From contig JAHCID010000001.1 in assembly GCA_026129405.1 (NCBI GenBank), positions 1,519,237 through 1,583,236 on the forward strand: DNA of 64,000 nt, in the 5' to 3' direction. The translations under genes were made by a program, and so were the position numbers. Origin of the DNA: a bacterium. GTDB taxonomy: Bacteria > Desulfobacterota > Binatia > DP-6. Below the pieces are notes generated by a model. It ran no database searches. It worked only from the letters and a program-made list of their open reading frames with translations, and was not told where the DNA came from. Within the stretch, counting starts at the first letter, position 1. Every line of letters begins with the position of its first letter. Of the stretch, positions 52,663 to 62,185 are shown in pieces.

Positions 52663-55600
52663 ATGCTGAGCTCCCGCCGTTCGATCGTGATCGTTCTGCT
52701 CGCGTCGGCCCTCTTCGCGGCGGGCACCGCCGCGGCCGCGGTCCAGGCGGACGGCGGTCCGGCGCCGGCCTTCCTGCGCCAGGTCGCGGGCCGCCTGGTC
52801 TTCGCGACCTACCACGAGGACGAGGGCGGATGGCGCGTCTGGGCCGCCGCCGGCGACGGGTCGGCGCCGCCGGTCGTGCTGGCGTCGGCGCTCGGGCTCG
52901 ACGTCGAGATCACCGGCGTCGGGCAGACCATCGTGTTCTCGACCCGGGGAGCGCTCTGGGCGAGCGACGGAACGCCGGCGGGCACCCGCGTCGTGGCCGC
53001 CCTGCCGTTCTACCCGAACGGGCTCAAGCGGCGGGGCGACGGTCTCGTCTTCGGCGACGGCCGTGGGCAGCTCTGGGAGAGCGACCTCACCGAGGGCGGC
53101 ACGCGCCTCGTCCGTCACATCCCGCCCGGCTTCCTCTACCACGACCTGACGCCGGCGGCGCTCACGCCGCGCGGCCGGCGCCTCTTCTTCCGCGCCATCG
53201 ACGCCGCCCATGGCAACGAGCTGTGGGTGAGCGACGGGAGCGAGGAGGGCACCGTCTCGCTCGACCTCAACCCCTCCGGCGGCTCCGGCCCGGGCTATCT
53301 CGTCGGCATAGGGGAGACGCTCTTCTTCGCGGCCGACGACGGCGTCCACGGCAGCGAGCTGTGGACCAGCGACGGGACGCGCGCGGGCACGCGGATGGTG
53401 CGCGACATCAACCCGCTCGGTCACGCCTGGCCGCAGAGCACCCGCGACGTGAAGGGCCGCGTCTACTTCAGCGCCGACGACGGCAGCGGCCACGAGCTGT
53501 GGGTCTCGGACGGCACCGAAGCCGGGACCACGCGGGTGAAGGACATCAACCCCGACGGCGGCTCCTTCCCGAACGCCCTCTTCCACATCGGTCACACGGT
53601 GTACTTCCGCGCCGACGACGGCACCCACGGCATCGAGCTGTGGCGCTCGGACGGCACCGAGGCCGGCACCTACCTCGTCGCCGACATCAACCCGAACGGC
53701 AGCTCGACGCCGGCCAACCTGCGCTTGTTCTCCGGACGCCTCTTCTTCACCGCCGACGACGGCGTGCACGGCGAAGAGCTGTGGACCAGCGACGGCACGC
53801 CGGAGGGCACCATGCTCGCCGCGGACCTGAGTCCGGGCGGCGGCTCGTTCCCGTACGCGCTCGCGGTCGTGGACGGCGGCGTGGCGGACGCCCGGCTCTG
53901 GTTCGCCGCCGGCGACGGCGTGTCGGGAACCCAGCTGTGGCAGATGCCGCCGTGCTCCCCGCCGGCGACGCCGTGCGTCCCGGTCCAGGTGCCGCTGCCG
54001 CCGCGCCCGGGCGCCGCGCGCGGCCGGCCCTGGCTGGTGCAGGACCTCGAGCCCGGTCCGGGTGACGGCGATCCGTACTACCTGACCACGATCGGCCCGC
54101 GCGTCTTTCTCCAGGGCCACCGCACCGGCCTCGGCACCGAGCTGTGGGTGACCGACGCCACGCCCGAGGGCACGACGGTGATGGACCTCAACCCGGGGCC
54201 TGATTCGTCCTATCCCTACGGCTTCACCGGCCTCGGCGAGGTCGCGTACTTCGTCGCCTACGACCACACGCACGGACAGGAGCTGTGGCGCAGCGACGGC
54301 ACGCCCGACGGCACCTTCGTCGTGCGCGACATCGTGCCGGGCTGGTCGTCGTCGTACCCGGCCGAGCTGACGGCGGTGGGTGGCCACCTCTACTTCCGGG
54401 CCTGGGATCCGATCGAAGGCTCGCGCCTGTGGCGCACCGACGGCACGGAGGAGGGGACGCAGCCGGTGGCGGTGCCGCTGCCGATGCCGCACGGTCCGGT
54501 CTCGCTCGCCGCCCTCGGCGCGCGCCTGCTCTTCGTGTCGCCCGGCGATCCGGGCGTGCGCAAGCACGTCCTCGCGAGCACCGACGGGAGCCCCGCGGGC
54601 ACGACGCCGATCGCCGAGTTCCCGAGCTCGCCGCCCGTGCCCAGGTGGCCGACGCCGTCCGGGGATCACGTCGTCTTCCGCGCCAACGGCGGCGAGCTGT
54701 GGCGAACCGACGGCACGCCCGCGGGTACGTTCGCCCTGACGCCGAACGGCGCCAACCCCGAGGGCCTCGTGGCTGCGAACGGCCTGGTGTGGTTCTCCGG
54801 CCGCACCGTCGCTACCGGCCGCGAGCTGTGGGCGACGGACGGCACGGTCGCCGGCACGCGCCTGGTGAAGGACATTTCGCCCGGGTCCGCCGACGGGCTC
54901 CCCGGCCGCATGACGGCCGTCGGCGACCAGGTGTTCTTCCACGCCACCGACGGCCAGACCGGCTTCGAGCTGTGGAAGACCGACGGTACTGCCGAGGGCA
55001 CGGCGCTCGTGCGCGACATCGACCCCACCGACGTGACCGTACCGTCGTATCTCATCGCCGTCGGCGACCTCCTCTACTTCACGGCGCACAATCCGAGCTT
55101 CGGCTACGAGCTGTGGCGCAGCGACGGCACGTCCGAGGGCACGGCGATCGTCCACAACCTGAACCTCGTGCGCTCGAGCTACCCCGAGTCGCCCGCGAAC
55201 CTCGGCGGCACGTTGCTGTTCTACGCCGACGACGGTCGCGTCGGCGACGAGCTGTGGGCGGTCACGCCATGCGGCGACGGCGCGTTGCAGCCGGGCGAGC
55301 AGTGCGACGACGGCGGCGTCGCGCCGGGGGACGGGTGCAGCCCGCTCTGCCAGCTCGAGGAGACGGTGCCCACGACCAGCAGCAGCACCACCATCACGTC
55401 GAGCACCTCCACCCTTCCCTCCACCTCGACCACCACGACCTCCACCAGCAGCAGCACCAGCGCGCCGGTCACGGTCACCACGACGACGACCGCCACGGTG
55501 CCGCCCACGCTGCCCCCCGAGCAGTGCGGCAACTGCATCGACGACGACGGCAACGGTCTCGTCGACCTCGCCGACCCCGCCTGCTGCGCGCAGATCGCGA

Positions 55601-56031
55601 CGCTGCGCTTGCGGTCCCTGCGCCTCGTCCCGCGCGGCGAGGCGTCGGCGATGGCGCTCGCCGCCGCGGCCGACACGACGACGCGCGCGGGCGGCGACGT
55701 CGTCGTGCAGCTGGCGGCGCCGGGTGGGCCGGCCGTGTGTGCCCGGCTGCCCGCCGCACGGCTGAAGGTCGGCGCGCGCGGCGCGCGCTTCCGCGACGAC
55801 GCCGGCGCGATCGGCTCGGCCGCGGGCGTGCGGCGCTTCCGTCTCGTCCGGGCACGGCGCGGGGGCATGACCGTCGCGGCCTCGGCCGAAGCCCTGCGCT
55901 TCGTGCCCCCGGGAGCGGGGCCGGTCGAGGTGGTGGTCGGCGTCGAGGCGGGACCGGGAGGGGCGGGAGCCTGTCTGCGCGGCACGGCGGTGCTGAGCGC
56001 GGCCCGGCGGGGCCGCCTGCGCTTCCCGTAG
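52663..56031 (+). CDS. secreted ELWxSDGT-repeat protein with Cys-rich and Ser/Thr linker
   Basis: A 1,122-residue protein with a signal peptide (residues 1-24). About 16 copies of a roughly 50-residue repeat centred on ELWxSDGTxxGTxxVxDI cover residues 60-860, with FFxADDGxHG before each core. Degenerate copies include QLWQMPPC and ELWAVTPC. Such repeats form beta-propeller-like or extended beta structures. A single myxococcal-type Cys repeat follows (CGDGALQPGEQCDDG, GDGCSPLC), then a Ser/Thr-only linker of about 60 residues and a CGNCIDDDGNGLVD segment. A beta-rich C-terminal domain ends the protein. It is probably cell-surface; function is unknown. Confidence 0.8.
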   Translation: MLSSRRSIVIVLLASALFAAGTAAAAVQADGGPAPAFLRQVAGRLVFATYHEDEGGWRVWAAAGDGSAPPVVLASALGLDVEITGVGQTIVFSTRGALWASDGTPAGTRVVAALPFYPNGLKRRGDGLVFGDGRGQLWESDLTEGGTRLVRHIPPGFLYHDLTPAALTPRGRRLFFRAIDAAHGNELWVSDGSEEGTVSLDLNPSGGSGPGYLVGIGETLFFAADDGVHGSELWTSDGTRAGTRMVRDINPLGHAWPQSTRDVKGRVYFSADDGSGHELWVSDGTEAGTTRVKDINPDGGSFPNALFHIGHTVYFRADDGTHGIELWRSDGTEAGTYLVADINPNGSSTPANLRLFSGRLFFTADDGVHGEELWTSDGTPEGTMLAADLSPGGGSFPYALAVVDGGVADARLWFAAGDGVSGTQLWQMPPCSPPATPCVPVQVPLPPRPGAARGRPWLVQDLEPGPGDGDPYYLTTIGPRVFLQGHRTGLGTELWVTDATPEGTTVMDLNPGPDSSYPYGFTGLGEVAYFVAYDHTHGQELWRSDGTPDGTFVVRDIVPGWSSSYPAELTAVGGHLYFRAWDPIEGSRLWRTDGTEEGTQPVAVPLPMPHGPVSLAALGARLLFVSPGDPGVRKHVLASTDGSPAGTTPIAEFPSSPPVPRWPTPSGDHVVFRANGGELWRTDGTPAGTFALTPNGANPEGLVAANGLVWFSGRTVATGRELWATDGTVAGTRLVKDISPGSADGLPGRMTAVGDQVFFHATDGQTGFELWKTDGTAEGTALVRDIDPTDVTVPSYLIAVGDLLYFTAHNPSFGYELWRSDGTSEGTAIVHNLNLVRSSYPESPANLGGTLLFYADDGRVGDELWAVTPCGDGALQPGEQCDDGGVAPGDGCSPLCQLEETVPTTSSSTTITSSTSTLPSTSTTTTSTSSSTSAPVTVTTTTTATVPPTLPPEQCGNCIDDDGNGLVDLADPACCAQIATLRLRSLRLVPRGEASAMALAAAADTTTRAGGDVVVQLAAPGGPAVCARLPAARLKVGARGARFRDDAGAIGSAAGVRRFRLVRARRGGMTVAASAEALRFVPPGAGPVEVVVGVEAGPGGAGACLRGTAVLSAARRGRLRFP

Positions 56032-56080
56032 CGTCTCCTCTCTCCGCCACGGGAGGCGCGTGTTATGGGAGGCGGCGCCG

Positions 56081-57790
56081 ATGGCTCCCCCCGACTCCCG
56101 CGACTCCCTGCTCGGCATCGCCGCCCGCGATCTCGGCCGCCTCAGCCAGGTGACGGCGACGCTCGCACGTCACGGCTTCGGTGCGCTGGTCGGCGCCGCG
56201 CTGGTGCCCCCCGAGCGGCCGCCCGACGCCGAGCCGGTCGAGCCGCCGGCGGCGCAGGCGGTGCGCTTCGCACGCCTGCTCTCCGACCTCGGCCCGACCT
56301 TCATCAAGCTCGGCCAGGTGCTCTCGATCCGCCGCGACCTCCTGCCGCCGGACTACATCACCGCGCTGGAGACGCTGCAGGACGACGCGCCCGAGGTGCC
56401 GTTCGCCGCCGTCCGCGAGGTCGTCGAGGCGGGGCTCGGCCGCCCGCTCGCGGAGGCGTTCGCGTCGTTCGAGGAGCGGCCGCTGGGCACGGCGTCGATC
56501 GCGCAGACGCATCGCGCGACGGCCCCCGACGGTACGCGCCTGGTCGTCAAGGTGCAGCGTCCGGGCATCGAGCGCACCCTGCGTGGCGACCTCGATCTCC
56601 TGTACCTCGCGGCGCGTGCGCTCGAGACCGCGATCGACGAGCTGCAGCTGGCCGCCGTCTCCGAGGTCATCGTCGAGTTCGAGAAGGGGCTCCTGCGCGA
56701 GCTCGACTTCACCGCCGAGCTCGAGAACCTCGACACCGCCCGCCGCCTGCTCGATCCGGCGCGCCGCCTGGTGGTGCCGCGGCCGCATCCCGAGCTGAGC
56801 GCGCGCACGGTGCTGGCGATGGAGCTGTTCCCCGGCGGCTCGCTGCGCAGTCTCGCGCCGGATTCGCCGGCGGCGCACCAGGCGGTCGAAGAGCTGGTGC
56901 GCGCCGGCGTGAAGCAGGTGTTCGTGGACGGCTTCTTCCACGGCGACCCGCATCCGGGGAACGTCCTCGTCGACGACGCCGGGACGGTCTGCCTGATCGA
57001 CTTCGGGCTCGTCGGCCGTCTCGAGCCGTCGCAGCGGGACGATCTCGTCACGCTGATCCTGGCGCTGATCCTCGGCGACGACGCGAGCATCGCCCGCGTC
57101 CTGCTGCGCATGGGCACGCCGACCGAGCGTGTGAGCCTCGCCGAGCTGCGCGCCGAGATCCAGCGCATCCGCACCGGCTACCTCGACGTCGGTGCGATCA
57201 CCGACGTCGACACGAGCGGCTTCGCCGAAGCCTTCGGCGGCGCCGCGAACCGCTTCCGCATCAAGCTCGCTCCCGAGTATGCGATCCTCACCAAGGCGAC
57301 CGCGACGCTCGAGGGCATCGTCCGCACGTACCACCCGCGCATCGACCTGGTCGCGATCGCGCGTCCGGTGGTCGAGCGTATCGTCGCCGAGCGCTGGTCG
57401 CCGGCCCGCATCCTGTCCGACGCGATGAGCGGTGCGTCGGGGGTCGGCAGCCTCCTGCGCGGCCTGCCGGCGCAGATGGAGCAGCTGCTGGCGGACGTCG
57501 AGCGCGGCAACCTCCAGGTGCGCGCGGTCTCGCCGGGCCTCGACGAGCTGCCGCTGCGCGTGCACCAGCTCGCCAGCCGGCTGTCGCTGACCGGCTTCGC
57601 GGCGGCGCTGTCCGTGTGCGCGGCGATCGTCCTGCCCGACGCGCTCGGGCTCGACCTGCGCAGCGCGCTGTTCGTGTTCTGCTTCGCGATGGCGGTCGTC
57701 GGATGGACGACGCTGTGGTGGTGGCACGTCCTCGGACGCGGGCGGCCGGTGCGGGTGGGCGGGCTGCTGAAGCTCTTCCGGCGCAGCTGA
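56081..57790 (+). CDS. AarF/UbiB (ABC1) atypical kinase
   Basis: A 569-residue protein from the ATG at 56081 (a GTG seven codons earlier is possible). FIKLGQVLSIRRDLLP is the ABC1-specific KxGQ motif (74-89). RLVVKVQRPGIERTL gives the ATP Lys, ELDFTAELEN the conserved Glu, FFHGDPHPGNVLVDD the catalytic Asp loop and CLIDFGLVGRL the DFG. Two C-terminal hydrophobic helices anchor it in the membrane. UbiB-family proteins are ATPases that assist ubiquinone or lipid metabolism. It is followed by a convergent Slp gene. All key motifs are intact. Confidence 0.94.
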   Translation: MAPPDSRDSLLGIAARDLGRLSQVTATLARHGFGALVGAALVPPERPPDAEPVEPPAAQAVRFARLLSDLGPTFIKLGQVLSIRRDLLPPDYITALETLQDDAPEVPFAAVREVVEAGLGRPLAEAFASFEERPLGTASIAQTHRATAPDGTRLVVKVQRPGIERTLRGDLDLLYLAARALETAIDELQLAAVSEVIVEFEKGLLRELDFTAELENLDTARRLLDPARRLVVPRPHPELSARTVLAMELFPGGSLRSLAPDSPAAHQAVEELVRAGVKQVFVDGFFHGDPHPGNVLVDDAGTVCLIDFGLVGRLEPSQRDDLVTLILALILGDDASIARVLLRMGTPTERVSLAELRAEIQRIRTGYLDVGAITDVDTSGFAEAFGGAANRFRIKLAPEYAILTKATATLEGIVRTYHPRIDLVAIARPVVERIVAERWSPARILSDAMSGASGVGSLLRGLPAQMEQLLADVERGNLQVRAVSPGLDELPLRVHQLASRLSLTGFAAALSVCAAIVLPDALGLDLRSALFVFCFAMAVVGWTTLWWWHVLGRGRPVRVGGLLKLFRRS

Positions 57791-57803
57791 CGCGCCCCGG
57801 GGC

Positions 57804-58319
57804 TCAGAACCCGATCCCGAGGCCGCCGCCGACGCCGCGGCTGCCGCCGCCGATCCCGATGCCGATGGCCGGCCAGGTGCGCGCGTAGGGATCGCGGATC
57901 GGCCACAGGTGCACCGCCTCGGCGTCCACGCGCGGGAAGCGGTACGTCGCGCCGCCCACTGCGCCGGTCTGGGTACCGTCGAGCCTGCCGACGACCGTCA
58001 TCTCACGCCCGGGCGCCCACAGCGCCGGATCGTAGAAGCCGGCGGCGCAGGCCAGGAAGCGTCCCGACGTCTCGTCGGTGCCGCGCGGCCGGGCGGCGCG
58101 ATCGAGCGGCCGCTCCACCACCTCGAAGCAGGTCCGATCCCCCGTCGGTGTGGTCGCGACCAGCTCTCCGCCCCAGCGCACCTCGCGGCGCCCGCCCGCA
58201 TCCGCGACCGCCTCGGCGACGGTCGTCCGCGGATAGTCGCCGCGCAACGCCGCGGGCGGCCGGGCACAGGCCAGCGCCACGAGCAGGGAGAGGAGCACGA
58301 GGCAACCACGCACGGACAT
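57804..58319 (-). CDS. slp: Slp-family outer-membrane lipoprotein
   Basis: A 171-residue protein with a lipoprotein signal (LVLLSLLVALACA, Cys18). VRWGGELVATTPTGDRTCFE, VVERPLDRAARPRGTDETSG and RFLACAAGFYDPALWAPGRE match the Slp beta-barrel-like fold (WGG, RP, GRF, GFxDP, GR). VTVVGRLDGTQTGAVGG and AVHLWPIRD complete it. Slp proteins are starvation or stress-induced envelope lipoproteins. The Gly-rich tail (GIGIGGGSRGVGGGLGIGF) is unusual but similar tails occur in the family. It converges on the aarF-like gene. Confidence 0.85.
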   Translation of the reverse strand: MSVRGCLVLLSLLVALACARPPAALRGDYPRTTVAEAVADAGGRREVRWGGELVATTPTGDRTCFEVVERPLDRAARPRGTDETSGRFLACAAGFYDPALWAPGREMTVVGRLDGTQTGAVGGATYRFPRVDAEAVHLWPIRDPYARTWPAIGIGIGGGSRGVGGGLGIGF

Positions 58320-58478
58320 CCGTGGAACACGATCGCTGCACGTCGCGTACCAGGCGAAACGCCCACCCAGCGTGGGAAACCCGCCGCCGTGCCGGCGTAG
58401 ATTCTACAGGGCCGCCGCAACCGGCGTCGCTCCGCCGACAGCCTGGTGCCGGGGTGCGGCACGGTGCCCCTCGGGGCC

Positions 58479-61400
58479 CTACGGCGACGGCTCCAGGTTC
58501 GCGAACAGCGCGGTGAACGCGCCGTTCCGCGACACCTCGACCCCCGCCAGCCGCAGCCCGAAGAACTCCGGCAGCGGGAACCCCGACAGCGCGCTCGCCA
58601 GGTCCGGGATCAGGGGAGCGATGATCGCCGGCAGCACCGACTCGATCTGCGCCTCGCTGGCGCCGAGCGGGTTCCAGGTGACGGTCATAGTCGTGTCCGA
58701 CACCGCCGGCTGCGAGAGCGTGACGCCGAGGCCGCTGCCGTCGGGCAGGAAGGCCAGCTGCATGCCGAGCCGCGCGTCGAAGGCGCCGCCGAGCCACACC
58801 TTCTCGATGCCGGGCTGGACGATCGCGATCGCGACCTGGGTGATGCGCAGCTCCTCGAGCTCGCCCGCCGGTCCCGGATGACCGGTCACGGCCGGTGCCA
58901 TCGTCGGGGCGATGTCGATGCGCAGGGGCGTTCCTGCGGGGAGCTGGGCGAACTCGGGGGCGATGAGCGAGAGCAGGGTCGAGTCGACGGGCAGGGGCGG
59001 GTTGCCGCCGGGGCCGTCGAGGTCGATCTCGGTGATCGACGTGCGCAGGAGCCCGCACTCCGTCTGGCCGCGCAGCATCTGGTTGAAGCCCGCGGGCGCG
59101 ATGCCGATGCCGACGCCGTAGGGCGCGCCGCTGACGGGTGTCGTGGCGCCGAACACCGGGAACGGCACCGGCGGCGCGTACGACGCCGTCAGGTCCGGTG
59201 CGCCGGGCGGCGGCATGCACTGGCCCGGGTCCGTACCGACCTGGACGCTGAAGCGCGAGTGGGCGCCGAGGGTGATGCCGGCGTCGTCCTCGGTCACCGC
59301 GAAGAGCGGCGCGTCGAGCTGGAGGCCGAGGCCTTCGCCGACGGCGCCGGCGATCGACACGCCTGCGAGGGCCTCCTCGATCGCGTCGGCGAGCGGGCTG
59401 TCCTCGGGTCCGTTGCCGTCCGGATCGTCGATGAAGCCGGCGATGGCGTCCGCGGCGAGCTGCTCGATGTTGCCGAGCTGGCCTTCGACGAGGCCGCAGG
59501 AGCCGTAGATGAACTGGCGCTGGAAGCCGCTGAACTGGACGGGGGCGAGGCTCGCCAGGTTCACGTCGACGAACGACGGGTTCACCGGATCGGGCTCGAG
59601 CGTGTAGTCGCCCCGCAGGCGCAGCTCGTGGGCCGTGAGGCGCAGCCCGCAGTCGGAGACCAGGCCGGTGCCGTCGATGTGGATGTCGATGCGGAGGTTC
59701 TCGAGCGTGATGTCGGCGGTGACGGCGTTGGGCTTCGCGTCGGCGGCGAAGCGCACGGCACCGAACGACGGCGCCGGCGAGCCGATGCGCGCCTCGGCGC
59801 CCGCCCAGCACCAGAGGAACTGGAAGTAGCACTGCCACGGCAGGATGACGGTGCCGGTGGGGACGAGCTGGGCCAGGTCGAACTGGCCCGCGGCGAGCGC
59901 GCCGACGAGGGGTTCGATGGCGTCGATGCCGCTGTCGTTCATGCGCATCGCGACGCTCTGCTGCGCCAGCGCGCCGTCGGCGACGGAGCTGCCGGCGACG
60001 ACGACGACGCGGGCGTGCACGTCGTCGCCGTTGGCGAGGTTCACGAGCGAGACGCGGATCGGGTTGAAGATCGCCTGCTGGCTCAAGCCGACCGTGTGCG
60101 AGAACGTGCGCGTGAGCGGGTTCACGTTCGACGCCGGCACGCCGTTGATCAGGACCTGCGCCTGGCCGGGGGGCAGGGCGGTGTAGTGGCCGGTGACCGT
60201 GGTCGCGCCGGCCATCGTGAAGCTGCCGTGGGCGGGGCCGTCGATGAACACCTGGAACTGGCTGCACGGGGTGCCGGGCGTGGTGCAGACCCAGCCGGAT
60301 TCGTTGCGGCAGCCGGCGCTGCAGCCGTCGCCGGAGACGGCGTTGCCGTCCTCGCAGGTCTCGCCGGGATCGAGGACGCCGTTGCCGCACGAGAGCACGC
60401 ACGTCGACGGCGTGCCGCCGCAGGCGAAGCCGGGCTCGACCCGGCACGACGCCGAGCAGCCGTCGCCCGAGAAGGCGTTGCCGTCGTCGCACTCCTCGTT
60501 CGCATCGAGGTGCGTGTTGCCGCAGCTGCGCGCGCACAGGCTCGGCTGGCCGACGCACGTCCAGCCCGGCTCCGTGCGACAGAACGCGCCGGAGCAGCCG
60601 TCGCCGCCGGCGTGGTTGCCGTCGTCGCAGGTCTCGCTGCCGCGGATGAAGCCGTCGCCGCAGATCGGGATGCAGTTGCTGGGCTCGGCCGCGCAGGTGA
60701 AGCCGGGCTCGACCTGACACGTGTGGCCGCAGCCGTCGCCCGCGGTCGGGTTGCCGTCGTCGCAGGCCTCGCCGCCGCGCACGAGACCGTCGCCGCACAC
60801 CGGCACGCAATGGCTCGGCTGGCCGCTGCAGATCCAGCCGGGCTCGATGCGGCAGGTGGCCGAGCAGCCGTCGCCGCCGGTGTGGTCGCCGTCGTCGCAG
60901 GTCTCGCCCGGCTGGAAGGTGCCGTTGCCGCACACGAAGGTGCAGACGCTGGGCGAGCCGGAGCACACCCAGCCGGGCTCGATCGCGCACGACGCCGAGC
61001 AGCCGTCGCCCGAGACGCCGCCGCCGTCGTCGCAGGCCTCGCCCGCACCGACGCTGCCGTTACCGCAGGTCGGCGTGCAGACGCTCGGCTGGCCGGTGCA
61101 GGCGTAGCCCGTCTCGACCGTGCAGGCGGCGGAGCAGCCGTCGCCGCCGGTGCGGCCGCCGTCGTCGCAGCTCTCGCCGGCGTCGAGCCGGCCGTTGCCG
61201 CAGTCGCGGGTGCAGGCGCTCGGCTGGCCGGTGCAGGTCCAGCCGGGCTCGGTGCGGCAGAGCGCCGAGCAGCCGTCGCCGTCGGCGGTGCCGCCGTCGT
61301 CGCAGCCCTCCTCGATCTGGACGATGCCGTCGGCGCACTCGGGGCCGCAGGTGCCGTTGTTGCCGTTGCCGTCGTCCATGCGGTCGCAGTCGCGCGCCAG

Positions 61401-62171
61401 GCCGTCCACCTCGTTGGTCAGCTGGCAGAGCTGGCAGGCGGTTCCGGCTTCGAGGCACGGGCCGACGACGCCCTGGTTCGTGCTGCGGCAGGGGGCGAAC
61501 GCGTCGAGGAGGTTCGTCGTGCGGCAGTGCTGCAGGACGGTCGCCGATACCTTGCCGCCGCAGAGGGCGCGCAGCTTGCCGCCCGGATCGGGCTGCGTCA
61601 GGTCGCCGGTGCCGAGGCAGGTCGCGGCGAGCGACGCGGCGTTGGTGATGGTGCCGTTCTTCAAGCCCGTCGCCAGGCACTTGCCGAACGTCTTGCGGCG
61701 CGCGTCGCCGCACTTGAGGAGGGCCTCGCCCACGCGCGCCTGGCAGGTGGCGTGTCGCTGGTCGGGAATCAGCGCGGTGTTCAGGGTCGGGCCCATGGCG
61801 CCGCGGAGCAGCGTCACCTCGCCGATCGCCGCGCGCGCGACGGCCGGACCGAGCGGCGTGACGCCGAACGGCGGGCTGGCCGCGGCGCACACCGCGCCCA
61901 CCTTCGCGACCGCGCGGGTGGCGGCGCGGGCGAGGCGGCCGGCGGGATCGGCGAGCATGCAGGTCTCGGGCGGAACGGCGAGCTTGCCCGACGCGAAGCC
62001 GCGCAGGCAGCGGGCGACGGCCTTGGCCTGCGCCTTCGCCACGTCGCGCATGGCGCCGTTGAAGGCGGTGATGCAGGCGCGGTCCTGCGACGACACCTGT
62101 GCTCCCGCGGGGGCGCCGGCCGCCGATGCGGCCAGCACCATGCCCACCACGACGACGCGCACTCGTCGCAT
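58479..62171 (-). CDS. large secreted protein with eight myxococcal Cys-rich (DUF4215-type) repeats
   Basis: About 1,230 residues from the ATG at 62171, with a signal peptide (about 1-24). A Cys-containing helical head follows (DRACITAFNGAMRDVAKAQ, RCLRGF), up to about residue 265. Then come eight tandem repeats of about 45 residues, each CGNGxxxxGExCDDGNxxxGDGCSxxCxxExG(W/F)xCxGxPSxC, spanning about 61350 down to 60270. The remaining about 600 residues are beta-rich with few Cys (VFIDGPAHGSFTMAGATTVT; ADAIAGFIDDPDGN). It follows a second Cys-rich gene by 14 bases, so they are likely co-transcribed. Function is unknown. Confidence 0.8.
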   Translation of the reverse strand: MRRVRVVVVGMVLAASAAGAPAGAQVSSQDRACITAFNGAMRDVAKAQAKAVARCLRGFASGKLAVPPETCMLADPAGRLARAATRAVAKVGAVCAAASPPFGVTPLGPAVARAAIGEVTLLRGAMGPTLNTALIPDQRHATCQARVGEALLKCGDARRKTFGKCLATGLKNGTITNAASLAATCLGTGDLTQPDPGGKLRALCGGKVSATVLQHCRTTNLLDAFAPCRSTNQGVVGPCLEAGTACQLCQLTNEVDGLARDCDRMDDGNGNNGTCGPECADGIVQIEEGCDDGGTADGDGCSALCRTEPGWTCTGQPSACTRDCGNGRLDAGESCDDGGRTGGDGCSAACTVETGYACTGQPSVCTPTCGNGSVGAGEACDDGGGVSGDGCSASCAIEPGWVCSGSPSVCTFVCGNGTFQPGETCDDGDHTGGDGCSATCRIEPGWICSGQPSHCVPVCGDGLVRGGEACDDGNPTAGDGCGHTCQVEPGFTCAAEPSNCIPICGDGFIRGSETCDDGNHAGGDGCSGAFCRTEPGWTCVGQPSLCARSCGNTHLDANEECDDGNAFSGDGCSASCRVEPGFACGGTPSTCVLSCGNGVLDPGETCEDGNAVSGDGCSAGCRNESGWVCTTPGTPCSQFQVFIDGPAHGSFTMAGATTVTGHYTALPPGQAQVLINGVPASNVNPLTRTFSHTVGLSQQAIFNPIRVSLVNLANGDDVHARVVVVAGSSVADGALAQQSVAMRMNDSGIDAIEPLVGALAAGQFDLAQLVPTGTVILPWQCYFQFLWCWAGAEARIGSPAPSFGAVRFAADAKPNAVTADITLENLRIDIHIDGTGLVSDCGLRLTAHELRLRGDYTLEPDPVNPSFVDVNLASLAPVQFSGFQRQFIYGSCGLVEGQLGNIEQLAADAIAGFIDDPDGNGPEDSPLADAIEEALAGVSIAGAVGEGLGLQLDAPLFAVTEDDAGITLGAHSRFSVQVGTDPGQCMPPPGAPDLTASYAPPVPFPVFGATTPVSGAPYGVGIGIAPAGFNQMLRGQTECGLLRTSITEIDLDGPGGNPPLPVDSTLLSLIAPEFAQLPAGTPLRIDIAPTMAPAVTGHPGPAGELEELRITQVAIAIVQPGIEKVWLGGAFDARLGMQLAFLPDGSGLGVTLSQPAVSDTTMTVTWNPLGASEAQIESVLPAIIAPLIPDLASALSGFPLPEFFGLRLAGVEVSRNGAFTALFANLEPSP

Positions 62172-62185
62172 CCCGTCCCCCCCGC

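Noticed and set aside
52294..56118. 1,270-codon minus-strand frame opposite the ELWxSDGT protein
   Set aside because: Antisense shadow of a repetitive GC-rich gene; its apparent repeats only reflect the sense repeats.
60270..61350. Regularly spaced repeats that might suggest a CRISPR array
   Set aside because: The period of about 135 bases, lack of identical short repeats and uninterrupted reading frame show coding Cys-rich repeats. The same holds for 62840-63760.
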